DNA of 64,000 nucleotides. It comes from Volvariella volvacea V23 (taxonomy: Eukaryota > Basidiomycota > Agaricomycetes > Agaricales > Pluteaceae). Position 1 is the first letter of the stretch. Every line of letters starts with the position of its first letter. The translations under genes and the position numbers were made by a program. Positions 62,016-64,000 of the stretch are shown piece by piece. A model generated the notes under the pieces. The model was not told where the DNA came from, ran no database searches, and was given only the letters and a program-made list of their open reading frames with translations. The stretch is from contig KB722761.1 of NCBI GenBank assembly GCA_000349905.1, positions 193,647 to 257,646 of the forward strand. The letters are read 5' to 3'.

Positions 62016-62110
62016 GATAACAACCAGACGTTGGTCAAGAGGCGTGTGATGGTTGTCACAATTTCGTCACACCACAGCTTTTTGTCTGGTGGTTCCATCA
62101 AGTTAACAGG
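62016..62110. promoter_or_regulatory. 95-bp bidirectional promoter, EXO70 / F-box gene
   Basis: The only sequence between divergent ATGs at 62015 (minus) and 62111 (plus). Confidence 0.5.
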
Positions 62111-64000
62111 ATGACGCCCGCCCATCCCAGCTTAAGCCCAGCAAGGGACAGATTCGCAGAGTTTGATGCGAAGATAGCACAGTTACTCAGGCAAGTCCAC
62201 CAACTACGCGTTCAGCGCAACCAGCTGCCCCCGATCAACCGAATGCCACACGAGCTTCTACAAAAGATTATGCATCACGTCAAGCAGGATGCGATGGAAA
62301 GAGGCGCCAGCTACAGCTGGGCTCGTGTAGCTCATGTTTGTGGACATTGGAGAGAGGTGGCTTTGGGCTGTCCAACGCTTTGGACGACTATCGTGGTTCC
62401 CCTTGCCGATATCGAGTGGGTGGAGGAGTTACTCAGGCGCTCACGATCAATTCCACTTTCTCTTGTCGATATTTCGACTTACCAAAGGCAACCTGCCTTC
62501 CCGAACCGACTCCACGTCTTGGTCTCCAAAAATGTGAAAGTCGCCTCGATCTTAGGACAACAACTACACCGTGTTAAAGGGCTGCGCTTGAGCACAAATG
62601 AGGGGTGGGGAAGGCACCTTTGGAGTCAACTCGCAGCGCCTGCGCCTGCTCTTGAAAATCTGTGGATCAATAATCGCCACGGGGATCCCCCAATCCTCAA
62701 AAATGATCTTTTTTCCGGTTCCGTCCCGAGTCTTCGCTCGTTGCATCTCGATGGGTGTCAATTCTCATGGAATATTCCGCTATTCGCACATTCTCTCCAA
62801 GACTTGACCATCATCACGCCCACACCCAGATTAACTACTGATCAACTCCCCCTCTTCTTCGCCTCAGTCCCACGTCTCCAAACCATTCGGCTGGAACACG
62901 CACTGCCAGATACACCTTCCGCAGGCTGGAATCACCTTGCATATGGACACGGACCCATTCAAATTCCATCAATACGCACATTGCACCTTGCTGACCTCGA
63001 ATGCAGCGTTTTAGCAGATTTTTTGTCCCGCATCCAGCACCACGACTCTCTTACTTTGCGACTTCATTGTCAGACCATCGCCGACTTGCAGCAACTCGTG
63101 GACTTTGTGTATCCTGTCCTGCAACGAGATCCAGTATCCTCCTATTTGAAATCAGGCTTCCATTTAAGCATTTTGCAACACCAGCCATATGGTGAATCTA
63201 CCAGGAACACTGTCTCCCTCGTCCTTTCAACCCCCCATGACCAAATCCTCTTTGAACTGTGTTTCCATACGCAAAATGGTAGCGACGACTGGCCAAGAGA
63301 AACGTTTCACAAGTGCTGCACCCTAGTTGGCACGATGCCACTGCAAAGCCTCAAGCGATGCACCATCGGAGGTGATGTGCCGATTCTGGAATCTGTATTC
63401 TATAAGCTCTCTGAAGTACCTTGTCTCGAGGTTCTTGAATTTAATGGACCCGACGATGGGGTGGTCGACTTTGTAGCGGACCTTGTTGACAATATTCCGC
63501 AGTGCAACGCTCATAAGCAAGTCAGGGAGTGCTCTCGCAACTTTGGTTTTGAAAAATGGACTTCCCAAGATTCGACGGACGATAACGAGTCGGATAGCGG
63601 GGACAGTGATTTGGATAGTGATGGTGAGGAGGATGGTGAAGCGAGCGAAGGTGAAAGTGGGGGAAATGGAGAGGAAGGAGGTGGTAGTGATGAAGACGAC
63701 CAAGACAGATCTGGCGATTCCCATCAAGGATTGAGAAGTAGCAACTCCAATGGCAAAGATGGCGAAAAAGGCAATTTACAAAACCCGAAAACTAAAGACA
63801 ATGACTATCAAGCATTATGCGACGACATCGACTACTGTATCGAATGCGGAAAGCTTGGTCGGTTGTTCTTCCCTGCTCTACGAAAGCTCGTTTTTCGAGA
63901 TTTTAGTTTGGAAAAATGGTGGATGGTGGATGACCGCCAGAGGAGGCTGCATCCTATAACGGAGTTTGTTGTTCGAAGAATACGTTGTGGCCTTCGGGTT
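62111..64000 (+). CDS. F-box-like protein, 3' end outside window
   Basis: One uninterrupted frame of 630 codons from ATG 62111 to the window end with no stop. A coiled-coil-like start (FAEFDAKIAQLLRQVHQLRV) leads into the F-box: LPPINRMPHELLQKIMHHV, then SWARVAHVCGHWREVALGCP and TLWTTI. That is the usual basidiomycete F-box-like arrangement, followed by leucine-rich segments (LRSLHLDGCQFS, IRTLHLADLE, LTLRLHCQ). Near residues 495-545 there is a Ser/Asp/Glu/Gly-rich acidic stretch. By family it would recruit substrates to an SCF ubiquitin ligase through Skp1; the substrate is unknown. It has no introns in the visible part. Confidence 0.75.
   Translation, partial: MTPAHPSLSPARDRFAEFDAKIAQLLRQVHQLRVQRNQLPPINRMPHELLQKIMHHVKQDAMERGASYSWARVAHVCGHWREVALGCPTLWTTIVVPLADIEWVEELLRRSRSIPLSLVDISTYQRQPAFPNRLHVLVSKNVKVASILGQQLHRVKGLRLSTNEGWGRHLWSQLAAPAPALENLWINNRHGDPPILKNDLFSGSVPSLRSLHLDGCQFSWNIPLFAHSLQDLTIITPTPRLTTDQLPLFFASVPRLQTIRLEHALPDTPSAGWNHLAYGHGPIQIPSIRTLHLADLECSVLADFLSRIQHHDSLTLRLHCQTIADLQQLVDFVYPVLQRDPVSSYLKSGFHLSILQHQPYGESTRNTVSLVLSTPHDQILFELCFHTQNGSDDWPRETFHKCCTLVGTMPLQSLKRCTIGGDVPILESVFYKLSEVPCLEVLEFNGPDDGVVDFVADLVDNIPQCNAHKQVRECSRNFGFEKWTSQDSTDDNESDSGDSDLDSDGEEDGEASEGESGGNGEEGGGSDEDDQDRSGDSHQGLRSSNSNGKDGEKGNLQNPKTKDNDYQALCDDIDYCIECGKLGRLFFPALRKLVFRDFSLEKWWMVDDRQRRLHPITEFVVRRIRCGLRV

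Noticed and set aside
1..64000. CRISPR arrays, rRNA and tRNA genes
   Set aside because: No regularly spaced repeats were seen, and no convincing tRNA B-box with a foldable cloverleaf or rRNA core sequence was spotted by eye.

Overview
The window reads as nuclear DNA of a filamentous basidiomycete, an Agaricomycete. Genes are intron-rich with introns of about 45-70 nt. There is a chromodomain-bearing Ty3/gypsy element, and the intact genes are typical fungal housekeeping and secretome families (ATG18, EZH2-type methyltransferase, EXO70, fungalysin). The mixture of expanded P450s, TRI5-like terpene synthases, an M36 protease and F-box genes would fit a Rhizoctonia/Ceratobasidium-type fungus, but that placement is inference from gene style only. 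A run of 100 N (12371-12470) marks an assembly gap.

Layout. (1) 1 to about 7.0 kb: a decayed Ty3/gypsy chromovirus (gag, zinc knuckle, protease, RT, RNase H, integrase, chromodomain, start of the 3' LTR). A younger solo LTR with a perfect 5-bp target duplication sits inside it. (2) 7.2-17.5 kb: an island of an unrecognised protein family with one retro-truncated copy, one C-terminal scrap, one copy folded back on itself and two intact copies. An intact HSPA12-type Hsp70-like gene (13.2-15.6 kb) lies between the intact copies. (3) 18.6-23.2 kb: two broken P450 genes, one with its first two exons inverted. (4) 25.1-28.7 kb: a long bHLH transcription factor on the minus strand. (5) 28.8-37.1 kb: no recognisable gene. 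(6) 37.1-49.0 kb: a degraded secondary-metabolism region with a TRI5-like terpene synthase (minus), a dead P450, an intact P450, an F-box-like fragment and the C-terminal half of a second TRI5-like synthase. (7) 50.0-64.0 kb: conserved genes: ATG18 (minus) divergent from an EZH2-type H3K27 methyltransferase (plus), a truncated second copy of that methyltransferase, a fungalysin (minus), EXO70 (minus) and a divergent F-box gene that runs off the window.

How it fits together. The left two thirds is accessory DNA shaped by transposons and local duplication, with repeated inversion, truncation and frameshift of duplicates. The right part is a compact conserved block with short bidirectional promoters. 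The four P450 copies share one exon plan, including a 10-nt microexon, so they are one subfamily duplicated locally. Their proximity to two TRI5-like synthases suggests the remains of a sesquiterpenoid pathway. The best candidate for something undescribed is the 7.2-17.5 kb family with its embedded Hsp70-like gene.
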